DNA of 64,000 bases from Gnomoniopsis sp. IMI 355080. Taxonomy: Eukaryota > Ascomycota > Sordariomycetes > Diaporthales > Gnomoniaceae. The stretch's first letter is position 1. The number at the start of each line of letters is the position of its first letter. The translations under genes were made by a program, and so were the position numbers. The stretch spans positions 1 through 64,000 of the forward strand of contig JAPEVC010000192.1 of assembly GCA_027946555.1 (NCBI GenBank), read 5' to 3'. The notes below the pieces were generated by a model. That model searched no databases. It was not told the origin of the DNA and saw only the letters and a program-made list of their open reading frames with translations. Shown in pieces: positions 1 to 11,635 of this stretch.

Positions 1-452
1 CGGTCTCGGCTCGCGGCAACCCCCCCCCCCCCCCAGAAAAGCTAGGGACCCTCCCCCCGGTGTGCCCAGGCGTCTTATTCAGCAGCGCCCAGCATTGGCA
101 AAGGAAGACGCACACCATGACACTTGCAATGCAAGCCACACGGTCGGTGCAGTCTTGTTTGCCCAGCGACTGTGTATCGGAGTGGGAAGCTGCATGGACA
201 ATGTGCAAAAGACGGGGCATTTCGGGGTCCGACGCACGTGTAATTCATACTGTACCACGTCAGTCCGGGTGCGGAGCGAATTGTAGAGGTTCAGTACAGT
301 ACAGTACGGAGTTAATAGAGTTCGCCCACAATCTCCTCACCTACAAGACGCGCGCTTCGTCAATATCCCCCAAAGTAACCTACAATATTCTTCAATGCCT
401 TCTCTCCTGTAGCTCCAACACCACCACCATCCACCACAACAACACAGACACC
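1..452. other. Upstream region of the cupin gene
   Basis: No supported gene. It holds a run of 14 C near position 21-34 and a three-copy CAGTA repeat at 292-306. The last ~90 bases are CCACCA-rich, typical of a fungal 5' leader just before the cupin start codon. Confidence 0.5.
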
Positions 453-1621
453 ATGTCCAGCAGCTCACGCGCCCCGACCGAGAACCAACTCTCCCCCCTC
501 CACGGGCCCCATGTCCTCATCACCTCGCACAACAAGGAGGGCAAGGCCATCGTGAAGGAGACCGAACCGGTCAAAGTATGAAGCTCCCTGCCCCCCATTC
601 TTCCGCTTTCGGCCCTCTTTTCCTGTAATTTCTGCTTTTATCGTGAAAGCTTACAACGCTTTCCGCAAAAGTGGGTGGGCTACGACGAGGACAAGCTGTC
701 AATGGCCGTTCTCTGGACCACCAAGTTCCCCACCGACCTCAACAACGAAGCCGACATCAAGCTCCATCGAGACCGTATGGCTCAAGGAGGAACTGGCCTC
801 GCTCTGGGTGGAGGCACTGTCCTTCGCTACGTGGAGTTCTCACCTGGATATGAAGTAAGTTGACGCCCGGCCATTCCCGCTCCCCGTGGGAAGCTTGACT
901 CGCTACTTTGAAGTGGATGCCAGCTAAAAAGAGACCGCAGTGTATGATGCACAGGACGCAGTCCGTGGACTACGGCATCGTGACGAATGGAGAGGTCATT
1001 GCCAAGTTGTCAGTAAACCCTATGGGGAGATGTTGCTGTTTTCATCACGTGCCCAGAAGGGATATATCCCTCCGCGTCCCGTGCTCGTCCCGGTCCCGAG
1101 GATACTTTGCGAATACACTGACAAATGGACGGCATACAGTGATTCAGGCGAGGAGCGTTTGATGCATGCCGGAGATGTCTGCATTCAGTACGTCATATTC
1201 AGCCCGTATTATCGTAAATCTAGGGACTCGAATCTCGAGTGGCCTTACCCTTGTCCAAAACACTGCTAACTCTGGATCACAAATAAGGCGCGGAACAATG
1301 CATTCGTGGAAGAACAACAGGTTAGCAAGCACTTCTTTTTTTCTAAGGCTGCAGCTGAGAGCCCATCTGGCCTAAACAAAAAATGTCCTGTTTGCCAAGG
1401 TCGCTACTATCATTCTAACAAAACCTTCACCAGCGAAACGGAATGGGCTCGGATGATCTGTAAGAACCCTTTTGCACAAGCCTCCGGGTTTTGGCACAAA
1501 CATACACTGATACGCTTTCATAGTCTCTCTGCAAGACGCTAAGGAGATCTTCATAAACGACCAGAGATACAAGGAGGACGGCGTTGGCGATGGTCTTCCT
1601 CCTTCCGGGAACGACAACTAA
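453..1621 (+). CDS. Cupin-domain protein, seven exons
   Basis: Joined exons 453-575, 672-854, 941-1008, 1140-1187, 1288-1320, 1434-1459 and 1524-1621 give 192 residues with all junction phases agreeing. The product resembles small fungal cupin (RmlC-like jelly roll) proteins. The conserved segments are FPTDLNNEADIKLH, the strand around MMHRTQSVDYGIV, and GDVCIQRGTMHSWKNN, which fits the second cupin motif (G-x5-x-x-G-x2-H-x3-N). The first cupin motif lacks the usual HxH, so metal binding is uncertain. No signal peptide is seen, so it is probably cytosolic. Exons 4 to 6 are only 48, 33 and 26 bases. The donor of exon 3 (gtcagt at 1009) is the weakest call; using gttgtc three bases earlier would change one or two residues. 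Biochemical role is unknown, and no neighbour suggests a pathway. Confidence 0.8.
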
Positions 1622-2290
1622 GGCGACTGTGCTGTGGCTGGATACTGATGTAACATCTCATTCCCTGCTCGCCACTCCTCGCGCAAACATCATGAGCTGA
1701 ACAGGAAAAGGTTGTGAACACCGCCTGATCCCGAGCTCTAAGTCTTCCCCCAAAAGTCATCACTGTCTTCTACAGACGGCATCGGTGGGGAGGAACCGAT
1801 TGGGTGAGCAAATAGAATTGGTATTGATGGTACAGGGGCCCGGGCCTATCTGTAACCTGCCAGCCAGAATTTAAGTCTAACTCAACCAGAGCTCCGTCAT
1901 CGAAATAAAAATTATGAACAAGAACATTAACAGCATGCCAGTGGCATGTCTGGATGCCTATGTACTACTCATCCGTTCCATGTGAATCGGCGATGGCTGA
2001 TTTGTCGGCATGTAGGAGGCATATCGTACATAAGAGGGTATTTGGGAGCAGCAAGTCCACAAACCGAAATGAAAATGCGCACGTAGGACATGGTAGCGAG
2101 TGTCATCAACCAAAGAACTTCTCATCTCATAGACGCCTTATTTCTCATGATGCCAAAAAAAAAAGGTGGGGGGGGCTTGGCAATATCGCCCAACCCTGCA
2201 GCGATTCAGGTTGCGCCGTAAGTTTGTCGCTCGTTTTTGTCGCTTTGGTCCCAATGCATACCGGAGAATATGCTCGGGTGTCGCTGGATT
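1622..2290. other. Intergenic region between convergent cupin and SH3 genes
   Basis: Holds the 3' flanks of two convergent genes. An A-run followed by a G-run sits near 2156-2173. No further gene is supported. Confidence 0.5.
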
Positions 2291-4107
2291 TTAGTAAGCT
2301 TGCCCAGGTAGATGCGACGGTTCAGGCAATGGCTTTTCAGGTACATGTGATTGACCATGTTGTGCCGGTCGGTAGCCTGGGCCACCCGGGGACTGTGGGA
2401 ACCCATGCATGTTGGGACCAGGACTGTGTTGACCAGCACCAGGACCTCGTGGCCTTCCTTGCGGACGTACACGTGGTTTCACAGGCCTCGAGGAAAGACA
2501 GCTCCTGGGAGCAACGCCCTGCATGCTCCGGTCCAGTTTGATACAAAGACACCAACCATCGTCGTACTCGTGCAGCCTAAAAGTGGATCAGCATCTTTGT
2601 TGAATTCAAGTGGGTTATCGCAGCATGGAGCTAGAGGTACTTACAGTCGGACAAGGTCACCGGCCTTCAAGGCAAGCTCGTCATCAAGTGTCGGGGCGAA
2701 ATCAAGCTGTACCCTGTGGACTGCGGTATTGGCTGGGCCTCCGGCCTCAGCAATGGCTGCAGCTCCCTGGGAAGGAGGCAAGGGAGACTGATTTGGGTCA
2801 ATTTCCGAGAAACTGAACTCGGTTCCGGAAGGGCTTGGTGGTACTGCGAAGGGCGTTTTCGGCGGCAATGTCAGATCGAGGGGTGCAGGAATTTTTTCAT
2901 TGCGAACAGATTGGCGCCGCTCAGACATTTGACGTTCCATTACGGCCAAATGCGCAGGTGAAGCAGGACCGCCGTCCGCTGACTCGACTGGAGAAACATC
3001 GACAGAACGAGGGGGAGACTTCGGGAGATCCTTGGTCGTGAGATGAGGGGGGATCGTGGCGCTATTCATTGTGATGGCAGAGACACCGCGAGCCGTTGAG
3101 GCAGTGTCTGCCGTCAAGACCGGGACTCGGGGAGCAGGAGTCAAGCCAGAACCGAGCACATGCTCTGGAGAGGCCATGTGCGTGCTGGCTTCGCTGATGG
3201 GCGTCATCGGACTCATTGCGTAGTTGGGCGTGCCTGGTTCTTCCAGTACCTGGGCATGGTTTCCAAATGGATTCACGTCACTCGTGTTCGAGCCGTCACT
3301 AGGGCGCTCCCAAGCACTGGTACCCGGGGCACGCCTTGGGGCAGAGTTGACAGCCCTGGTAGTCTGCTCCCCTTGGCCAGCAGCGTGAAAGCCAGTGAAC
3401 AATCCTGTTACTGGCCGAAGACTCAAACGAGGAGCTTTCGCTGGAGTACTGGAGGCAGTAGGCCGTTCGTCGAGAGAACCGTTTCCGTAAAGTTTCTCAT
3501 CGTCAGCCCGCTGTTCCGCCTCCACTTGCTTCTTCTTCCGCATTATAACGAAATAGACCAGCGACAGGATGACGAAAACCCCGGCCAGGACTCCCAGTGC
3601 AATCCCTGCCTTGACACCAACATCGGAGCCGCCGCTTGAGGACGAGGACGAGGACGTTGACGATGCTGAGGTTTCTGATGCCGCTGTTGCGGCGGTTGTG
3701 GTCGAGCTCGTCAGTGTTGAGGAGGCCGAAGAACTTGACGTTGACGAAGTGGAGGTAGCAGCAACCAATCCGCCACCATCCATGTCCGTATTGCTAAAAT
3801 CCGTGGGTTCAATTGCAGTAGGCAATATTGGAGATGCGGATGAAGTCGAAGTGGTCTGGCCAGCGACGCCCTTGGCAATCCCCTTTGCGCTTTCCAACTG
3901 GGCTTCAGATGACGTTGTCTTCGTCTCCTTGGTATTCTCTGTCGGACTCGAGGAGGGTGAAAGCGTTGTCAAGTCGCCTCCGGTCCACCCCGATGATGTG
4001 ATCGTGGTGTATATGGTGACGACTCTTTTCTCCTTAACTGCGGGTGCGACGAGCTCCGCAGCATCGCGCTGCAGCGCATGGAAGTGGCCGCGTCTGTGAG
4101 CCATCAT
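2291..4107 (-). CDS. Single-pass membrane protein with C-terminal SH3 domain (Fus1-like layout)
   Basis: Exons 4107-2645 and 2576-2291 give 582 residues. The intron (gtaagt..ttttag) splits the SH3 domain, and splicing restores it: ALYDF-like VQLDFAP, then DELALKAGDLVRL, then LLHEYDDGWCLCIKLDR and GVAPRSCL. Layout: about 25 N-terminal residues ending in a dibasic KEKR; a Ser/Thr-rich, probably O-glycosylated stretch to ~160; one membrane helix (GIALGVLAGVFVILSLVYFV, ~168-187) followed by RKKK; a long Pro/Ser-rich cytoplasmic part; SH3 at ~461-520; and a Pro/Gly-rich tail. There is no classical N-terminal signal peptide, so the helix probably acts as a signal anchor. The order (Ser/Thr ectodomain, one helix, terminal SH3) matches yeast Fus1, a cell-fusion protein; a fusion or polarity role here is inference. 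Two ATGs in a row (4107, 4104) start the frame; the frame upstream opens only with TTG. Confidence 0.8.
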
Positions 4108-5421
4108 GGCCTTTTTCTCATAAATGTCCCTAGGATATCTGGCGATCTCTTTCGTTTGCAATTGACTGGGCAGAGACGCAAGAATCCGGTCCAATACCTG
4201 CCGCGTGCCAACCAACGGATACTAGTTCGTAAAAGATCGAATGTTTGTTTGTTGATGGTGACACATCGAATTTTGCGGTCTCCTGGCCGAATCAGGCAAT
4301 ATCGTCGAAATTGCGGATGGTGTTCATTCAGTCGCAGAACAATGTTGCTGCGTGGTGACAAGAAGGACGCACAGACTTCCAATGAATATCGAATGATGTG
4401 AGCCGAGCAAAAGGAGCGTAAAAAAGAGGAGAAGACTTCCAATAGAGACGTTGGCCTCGTCGAGTAAGCAAGCAGCGGGAAGCCAGGAAGGAACGACTAC
4501 GATTAGATGTGTTGTTCGCCGAAGTAGTTGCAGAGAACAAAATTGATAAATTGACAGCCAGGAAAGGAAGGCACGGTCGTGGTGAAAATCAGTGGAACAG
4601 CTGAAGCGGCAGACGTGCTTGACGTGTATGCGTGTGTGCGTGGTGGAATTGAAAGAAATGCCTGAAAGAGAGTGACGGGCACTTTCTCCCCTCTCAACAA
4701 AGAGGGACGATGTCTACCGGTCCGCGCCGTACACCAGAATAGAACCCCTGGGGCTGACTAGCGAGCACACAACGCCTGCGCACAATTGGTAGTTCCAAGG
4801 GCCGTTGGAGGGGAAAAGAGTTTGGGCGAGTCCAAAAAGAGGAAAACGGGAAGGGACTCGGGGAGGATTTGTTGGATCATAGTAGACGAAAGAGTGGCTG
4901 TGTGCTAGGTCATCACGCACTGAGACCCTGGCCCACTCCGGTACCTCCACCGTGCACGTTGGGCCGCCCGCTGGGGCTTGCAGGAGCAGGTGAGATTGGG
5001 CTTGCGGATGGTCCATGTGGTGCGCTCAAGTCTCGATGCCCCCGACGTTTTGCGCCCCTCGCGTGCAGCCCTGGTGCTGACTGCTGACCGGATCGCGAAG
5101 GATTATTGAGTTCCGATAGACTGGGCCATTTTTGGATTCTTGACCACCGAGGCACGCAACTGAGTGTCAGCTTAGCAAGCCCAAGTTGCCCTTCTCCCCA
5201 GTGTCAACTGTTCACTAGACGTTGTCACCCATGGCGCCATACGACGGGATCATCAGAAACAAACAGGGCGGCCCGTCGTGTCGGCCAATCCCTTTTCATC
5301 ACTACCATGGGAAATGCAAGGGTTGTTGGCCATGTGGAAGCAGAGACACCGGAGAAAAGACAGACGGGGAACTTCCCAGTCGATGGTCCGAGCGTGAACG
5401 GAGAGATTTTGCCCTGGTACC

Positions 5422-5431
5422 TACCTAGGTA
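5422..5431. repeat. TACCTAGGTA palindrome, copy 1
   Basis: Perfect 10-base palindrome in non-coding DNA. The same word occurs at 22356, 27675 and 59087, always between genes. Confidence 0.6.
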
Positions 5432-6378
5432 TCCACTACTGTCAGGCACAGCTCACTGTTCATTGGCTGCAGCTTGTGGAGTAACATTCTTAGGCTTAGC
5501 GAGATGGCCATCTAGGAAGCTTTCGTGGCAGGTCGGGCCTGATCCCTGATGATGGTTCATCTTGTCTTTGCGGCCAAGATCGTCGAACTTATTACCGCCT
5601 TGGGCAACCGATGGTGGGTCGCGAATGACAAGACCATTTCGAGGGTAGCTTCTCCCAATCTCATATTTTAGCCTTTTGGAAAAGTGCAATATAATAAATG
5701 AGGACGAAAGGCAGACGCAATGTTGCACGCGACCAACATGGCTGTCCTCGGTCGAAATTTTTAGTGACAGGACAAGAGGCGGTCAGGACAGAGAAAGACA
5801 ATATTGCCCTTTGCACAATGACTTTCAGCCTCGCCAGTAACAGCCCGGTGCAAGGGGTCCTGCTTTGTGGGGTCCTTCGTCCAAGGTTTAGCTTGTTCAG
5901 GTCAAGCTGCCAGGCTGTTCGCTGATGGGATCGCTACCCATGTACTGGCGATCCTCATTCTCTCAACCCGCATGAGCGAAAGTGCGCAGGTAGCTCATTG
6001 GGACAACGTGACACTCCTAATACCAAAGTTCTCCGTCATTTTGGACTTCTCCTTACTCAAGTGAGTCGTGATCAACACGCGAACAGCATGAAATAACCGC
6101 GCACTTTTGAAATTGCGACCCCACGATGCCTTGCTTCCATGGCAGCTTTCGGTTGGCCCGTGACGGAAATGGCAGCTTGGCAGTTGTCATCCCACGCGGA
6201 AACTTTATCCCTCCCCGTACCAGGCCCCGGTGGAGACGAAAACACAGACAGCTCGTCTTCAAACTGGACTTCTTGCTGGACCAATCGGTACTTGGTGGGG
6301 TCCCGTTTGTCGCCTCAAAATTTTTAAGATTTTGGTCGCAACTCACGGACATTGCGCTACTGCGGTGCACCCTGGTGG

Positions 6379-6411
6379 CGGGCTGGCGACGGGCTGGCGG
6401 CGGGCTGGCGG
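6379..6411. repeat. Three-copy 11-base tandem repeat
   Basis: Three head-to-tail copies of CGGGCTGGCGR at 6379-6389, 6390-6400 and 6401-6411; only the last base of the first copy differs. Non-coding and GC-rich. Confidence 0.7.
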
Positions 6412-6962
6412 TTTCCGATTGTCCTCACCACTGTGCCTCCAAGACAGCCGTCGAAATTTCTCAAGATGCGCTCTGTTCTTGATAGCGAATCGTGACGCTC
6501 GGTCGTTGCATTTGATAGCCTGAGGCTGCGTTTCACTGACACTGCTTTTCTTCTTTTTCGTACTCCAAGGCGGTGTGATATTATCAAGCGCCTTGGGTTT
6601 GACAGTGGATCTTGCAGTGGCTGTGTTTCTGTCATGTAGGTACGCCGACAGACTGTAGCATTGTTCTGTATTGAAAGTCACACAGCATGACTGATGCGCG
6701 CTGCAGGGCGCATCACCCCTATCTACATAGTGATACCAAGTAGCCATCCAGTGCCTGACCGCCAACAACCTCCTGCAAAGACCGCTGTCCTGATTCAGAC
6801 ATAGAGAGATCGGCAGCTCGTCCTTGAATGAGCTGATGCATTCTCGTCATCACGGTGAGGCAGCTGAGTGCCCGAGATTAAACCGCGGGTACGTAATTAA
6901 GCTTTGTAGCCGTCGTCGTTGTCTCTGGGACCTGCGGCTTTCCTCAAGCCCTGTTGCGCCGT

Positions 6963-9032
6963 CTAGCCCCATCGCTGCTGCGATTGGCCGTTTGGAACCT
7001 GGCTAGCTGGAGCTTGGCCGTTGCCGTAATAGTTTTGATACTGTTGTTGGTAGTTTGGCGGTGGCACAGGAGCGTTCGCTGGACCATTTGAAGGATATGG
7101 CAAAGCCGGCATGTGGTATCCCCCTGTCGGCGGCTGGTAGCTTGCTTGCTGTGGTGGCCGTTGGGCCGTGTTTGGCCAATTTGGTGGTGGTACTGGTGGG
7201 AAAGCGAATGGACTTGGTTGAGCAGCACCCCAATTTGGCATCGGGTAGTTGGGCGGTGGTGAGCTCGAATTGGAGGGAGCAGCTCCACCAAAGTGAGGGA
7301 TGGGAGGGACTGGGTAAGGCCACTGGCCTGGCACAGCAGGTGCGGCTGCCGTAAAGGGAGGGGGTGGGAGATAACTGTTCTGGGGTTGTGGCGTGGAGTG
7401 CGGGCTGCTGTGTCCATGGCCGCCGCGGCCTCGACCATTGAATCCTCTTCCTCGTCCACCGCGACCGCGGGAGTCCCCACGACGGCCCTGCTGATGGCCT
7501 CCCCGGCTTCCGTTTGCGGGCGGATAGGCCGACATGGCAACTGGCGGCGGCGGCGCTGTAGGAAGACCCATGCCAAAGTTCGCAGGCCGAGAGAGTGGCT
7601 TGTAGGGACCATCGTCGTCTTCATCGTACCTGAGACTCGGGTCGCCATTGGTAGATGCACGCAACTCGTGATCATCGCCTCTGTTGGACTTGTTACCCCT
7701 ATTGCCCTTGGCTCTTTGCTTCTTGTTCTTCTTCTCGCGCTTGTGAGCTTGCTCCTGCTCGTCATCGGAATACTCGACCTCCTCTGGCCCAACTTCCTCA
7801 TCGTAGAGATTACTGGCATCTGATCCCTTCTCTTTCTCAAGCTGCGAAGGAAACACAAATACTGCATGCGATTTTGCGTACCAAATCTGCGTGCCCCTCT
7901 CTAATCCAGCCGTCTTCAACTCTTCCTCAGTCCTGCATTTGAGAATGTACATGGGTTTGTGAACGGTGGCAATGGTATCGTGAATAACACCAAGGACTGT
8001 CCGGTCTTCTTTGCAGAGAACGGTGCCTCGATCAAGAATAGTGACAGCATTACCGTCTCGCAAGGCTTCGATGACCACAAGAGTACCCTCGACGATATGT
8101 TGCACAATCCCCAAGGGTAGTACGACGTCTTCCGCTGCGATTGTGATCTCAGGCTTGGGCTCAGGCTCATCGGGCTGCTCATTCTTAGTGCGCACTCCCG
8201 CGGCCTGCTTTGCCGCCCGGGCACCATCAATCTCCTCGTCGCTTCCACCATCAGCCTCCATCAAAAGTCGGGCTGTCTCCTCAATGCCCAACTTCGACTC
8301 CTCCACATCCGAATCGTCGTCGGAGCTGTCGTCGGAGCTGTCGGAACTTGATGATTCATAGGGCGAGGAGTCAGCCTCCCATTCTGGGTTGGCATCTGCT
8401 TCGTCCTCTGCAGGCAGCACACCTGATGTTGGGGCGTGATCTGCCGGAGTAGGGTCGCTTGGTTCCTGTTGCACGACTGGTTCTCCGTTTATGGGTGAAG
8501 ATTCCTTCACTGCTCGCTGGTCCACGGGTCCAAGTAGTCCATCGAGCGCAGCCTCTAGTGCGTGCGTGATAGGCGGGGATGCAGGCTGAGACTCGACCCG
8601 AGTGGCTTCCTGCTCCTGGGTCCCTATACCGTCCATCTCTGTGTCTCGTATCTCTGCAACAGCCGTCGCAGACTGTTCTACTGTTATGCCCGTCTTTTCT
8701 TGACTTTGACCATCGTCCATCTTAGTGTCTTCGCCGTCATCTTTTCGGGAAGATGCATCGGAGGGCAGCGTCTCGACGGCCACGGCGTTTGGCTCGGTGC
8801 TCGCGGCAGTGGTTTTTGCTGAGACAGTAGTTGCCTCATGTTGTACACCGCTCTCGATCTTGTCGTCTGCCCGTGTGCCGACTTCTGGTGGTATAATATC
8901 AGCACCAGTCATGTCGGTGTCTGGTGTGGTCTCAACGGCTGCGGCTGCGCTGGGGGGTTCGGCGGCTTGGACTGGTCGGTGAGCTTCGGGCGAAAACTGG
9001 CCGAGGCCAGGTATTGGAAGTTTGGAATCCAT
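6963..9032 (-). CDS. NAF1: H/ACA snoRNP assembly factor Naf1
   Basis: One exon, 689 residues. Naf1 is the Gar1-like factor that joins nascent H/ACA ribonucleoproteins in the nucleus and is later exchanged for Gar1, so it serves pseudouridylation guide RNAs. The Gar1/Naf1 barrel lies at about residues 303-390: PLGIVQHIVEGTLVV, ILDRGTVLCKEDRTVLGVI, HKPMYILKC and GTQIWYAKSHAVFVFP. It is preceded by a long acidic Ser/Asp tract (SSSSDSSDDSSDDDSD). It is followed by a Lys-rich stretch, RGG-type repeats (GRGGRGRGFNGRGRGG) and a long Pro/Gln/Asn-rich tail, all usual for fungal Naf1. The start is the ATG at 9032 (MDSKLPIPGLGQF); the frame stays open upstream to 9251, but that extension looks like leader sequence. 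Divergent from ALG9 across 556 bases. Confidence 0.9.
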   Translation of the reverse strand: MDSKLPIPGLGQFSPEAHRPVQAAEPPSAAAAVETTPDTDMTGADIIPPEVGTRADDKIESGVQHEATTVSAKTTAASTEPNAVAVETLPSDASSRKDDGEDTKMDDGQSQEKTGITVEQSATAVAEIRDTEMDGIGTQEQEATRVESQPASPPITHALEAALDGLLGPVDQRAVKESSPINGEPVVQQEPSDPTPADHAPTSGVLPAEDEADANPEWEADSSPYESSSSDSSDDSSDDDSDVEESKLGIEETARLLMEADGGSDEEIDGARAAKQAAGVRTKNEQPDEPEPKPEITIAAEDVVLPLGIVQHIVEGTLVVIEALRDGNAVTILDRGTVLCKEDRTVLGVIHDTIATVHKPMYILKCRTEEELKTAGLERGTQIWYAKSHAVFVFPSQLEKEKGSDASNLYDEEVGPEEVEYSDDEQEQAHKREKKNKKQRAKGNRGNKSNRGDDHELRASTNGDPSLRYDEDDDGPYKPLSRPANFGMGLPTAPPPPVAMSAYPPANGSRGGHQQGRRGDSRGRGGRGRGFNGRGRGGHGHSSPHSTPQPQNSYLPPPPFTAAAPAVPGQWPYPVPPIPHFGGAAPSNSSSPPPNYPMPNWGAAQPSPFAFPPVPPPNWPNTAQRPPQQASYQPPTGGYHMPALPYPSNGPANAPVPPPNYQQQYQNYYGNGQAPASQVPNGQSQQRWG

Positions 9033-9588
9033 TATGGTCAAGGCTTCAAAGCAGAACTTCAACAATGGCACTCTTCTTGTGCAGCGAATGACAGATGCAA
9101 ACCACCTTGGCCTGGGGCCTGCCCTGCTGGAGTAGGATGTATAGGACGACTTGAAGATGTTGGTTTGACAGGGCTTCAAATTGTCTTTTCTCTTGTGATA
9201 GGCAAATCCTGGGATAACTGCTGTGTGAAATATGTTTGAAGCATTATCCATCCAAGAAAAGAAAAACAGGAAACAAAATGGGGAAAATGGCCGAGTTTTC
9301 CAGAACTTTTTCTTGTTATCGATAACAAAGTATCAGTGGCATGACGTTCACGGCCAGGGGTCTTCTGTGGGACACGGACACCTGCCACATGCTGGCATAC
9401 TGCATAAGGAATATGTATCAATTGAATGTGAGCTCCTCAGCACCGAGCGACGTAACTTTGCGATATTCCACCCTGCAGCGTCGCCAATCTCAGTCTGTCC
9501 TCCCAACACGCCGTCAATCACTCACAAGGCTTACGAGAGGCATACTACAGGGATCAGACTACCAGAGATAAAAAAAAAAAAATAAACC
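9033..9588. promoter_or_regulatory. Shared divergent NAF1/ALG9 promoter region
   Basis: 556 bases between the two start codons, with no open frame of its own that can be supported. An A-tract runs directly into the ALG9 start codon. No specific factor site was recognised. Confidence 0.5.
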
Positions 9589-11635
9589 ATGGCTTCTCGG
9601 GCACAGGAGACTCATTATGTCCATCCTGAGGCAGCCCATGCTCGGAAGAGGTGAGTTGAGCATGTCTCACAAGAAACCACAACCAGTAGTCAAGTACAGT
9701 AAACAGTATAGCCTTCTAACATTGTCAAATAGGGCACCTAGTCTCTTCCTCGTTGAGCCCATCTACGCCCTAGGTATCTTCCTAGTGTCCGCATTGATCT
9801 CAGCCTTATACAATCCGATACAGGATTGCGATGAGACCTTTAACTTCTGGGAGCCTACGCACTACTTGACACATGGATACGGGCTGCAGACCTGGGAATG
9901 GTCTCCCGAATATGGGATTCGAGACTGGCTATACATTATCCCCCACGCTGTTGTGGCTACGCTCCGGCGGTTCTCGCCTCAGGCCACCAAGGTATGAAGT
10001 CGTCTCTCCAGCCAACCTTTGCCCAAATCTGGACTACGCTGAAAATCGCGGCAGCTTGGTGAATTTTACTTCGTACGATATGTCTTGGCTGCTGTCTGCG
10101 CCCTTTGTCAAACCATATTCTACCGCGTCATCAGCCTGACTATACACCCTCGCATCGGTGTCTTGTTCATTCTGGCCACGATCTTGAGCGCTGGCAACTT
10201 CCACTCCGCCACCGCTTACCTTCCGTCCTCCTTTACAATGTACACAGGCATGCTCGGGGCAGCATCCTTTATGAACTGGAGAGGTGGCCTTAGAACCGCC
10301 AGCGGAGTAGCGTGGTTTGCTCTCGGTACCATTGTTGGCTGGCCGTTTGCCGGTGCTCTCATACTCCCATTCGCGCTAGAGGAGGCCTTACTCTTGGCAA
10401 TGAGCTTGGGTGACAAGGAGGGCTTCCTCGATGGAGTCCGGCGGATTGCGAAGGGTGCTCTCGCAGCCATGGGGATTCTTGTAGGTGCTGTATCTTGCTA
10501 CGAAAGAAGCTTCCGCTGACTTGCCCAGATCCTCGACTCAACAGTCAATTCCCTATTATTCAAGAAGCCCGGCATCATTGTGTCCTGGAATATCGTGAGC
10601 TACAATATTTTCTCGCAAACTGGTGGACCAGATCTGTACGGAACCGAGCCTTGGACCTTCTACTTCAAGAACTTGGCCCTCAACTTCAATCTGTGGTTTT
10701 TCCTGGCCCTCGTGGCCCTGCCGCTGTTTATCTTGCAGAAGATCATTGCTCCATCCGGGCAAGGGTTTCCTTCCGCCATGCGAGCGGTTGTGTTCCTCGC
10801 ACCGTTCTATCTTTGGTTCACGATCTTCACTGTCCAACCACATAAGGAAGAGCGATTCATGTATCCCGCATACCCGTTCCTCGCCCTCAACGCTGCGGTG
10901 TCGACGCACATCATTCTAACAGCCTTGGGACATGTTAGCCGCACTACTCCTCTCGGCAAAATCCCAGCCAACATCAGGCTCCTCGTTGGTGTGGTGGCAC
11001 CCTTCTTACTGGTCGTGATTCTATGCGTGCTGCGCATCGTCGGAGTCTACACGGCTTATGGTGCACCGCTTTCCCTTTATGAGCCTCTGGGTGCTGGAGT
11101 ACTCCATGGAGAGATTGGCTCGGTTGGGGAATCTGGTGATTTTGTCTGCTATGGCAAAGAGTGGTACCGTTTTCCAGCCTCCTACTTTCTCCCCCGAGAC
11201 ATGCATGCCAAGTTCATCCGGTCCGAATTTAGAGGTCTTTTGCCTGGCGAATTCCAGCACCGCACAGAGGGCGAGGGCGAGGGCTTATTCCCGGGTACCT
11301 GGCTCATTCCTTCTGGAATGAACGACAACAATCAAGAAGATATGGGAAAGTACACGGACATTCGCCACTGCCAATTCCTGGTTGATACACACTATCCAGT
11401 CAACACGGAGAAAGGGCTGAGTCCACCTCCCAATGAGCCAAACTATATTACAGATACTGAGAATTGGGAGATCGTCAAGTGCCTTCCGTTCCTCGATGCT
11501 GGCAACACGGGTCTCATCCCAAGGATGATATGGGTTCCTTCGTGGAGCATCATTCCTGAGAAGTTGCAGCGGAAATGGGGCGAGCACTGCCTGCTCCAGC
11601 AGCGGCGCCCCACTGTTCAGGAAAAGAAACTATGA
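9589..11635 (+). CDS. ALG9: Dolichyl-P-Man alpha-1,2-mannosyltransferase Alg9
   Basis: Exons 9589-9650, 9733-9991, 10055-10480 and 10529-11635 give 617 residues, the usual Alg9 size. This GT22 enzyme of the ER membrane adds luminal mannoses to the dolichol-linked N-glycan precursor, using dolichyl-phosphate mannose. Evidence: the luminal acidic motif DCDETFNFWEPTHYL (D52-L66) and YGLQTWEWSPEYGIRDW; FHSATAYLPSSFTMYT; GTIVGWPFAGAL; FSQTGGPDLYGTEPW; and HKEERFMYPAYPF (H354 onward). Many hydrophobic segments separate them. Intron phases all agree; the third intron is only 48 bases. Start is the ATG after the A-tract (MASRAQETHYVHPEAAH). Distinguished from the GPI-anchor enzymes of the same family (PIG-B, PIG-Z) by the closer match of the EPTHYL and DLYGTEPW segments. 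Confidence 0.93.

Larger units (their letters stand above)
4108..6962. other. Intergenic region of about 2.8 kb
   Basis: No gene is supported on either strand. It should contain the promoter of the SH3 gene and the 3' end of NAF1. Small open frames here (for example 4714-5016 minus and 5453-5728 minus) show no recognisable domain. A TACCTAGGTA palindrome lies at 5422-5431 and an 11-base tandem repeat at 6379-6411. Confidence 0.45.

Noticed and set aside
3569..4099. Plus-strand acidic open frame of 176 codons
   Set aside because: Antisense of the Ser/Thr repeat-like ectodomain of the SH3 protein; Ser codons read as Glu/Asp/Val on the other strand.
4714..5016. Minus-strand ATG-started frame of 100 codons
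   Set aside because: No domain, no conserved look, and no supporting promoter or splice signals; plausible by chance in GC-rich DNA.
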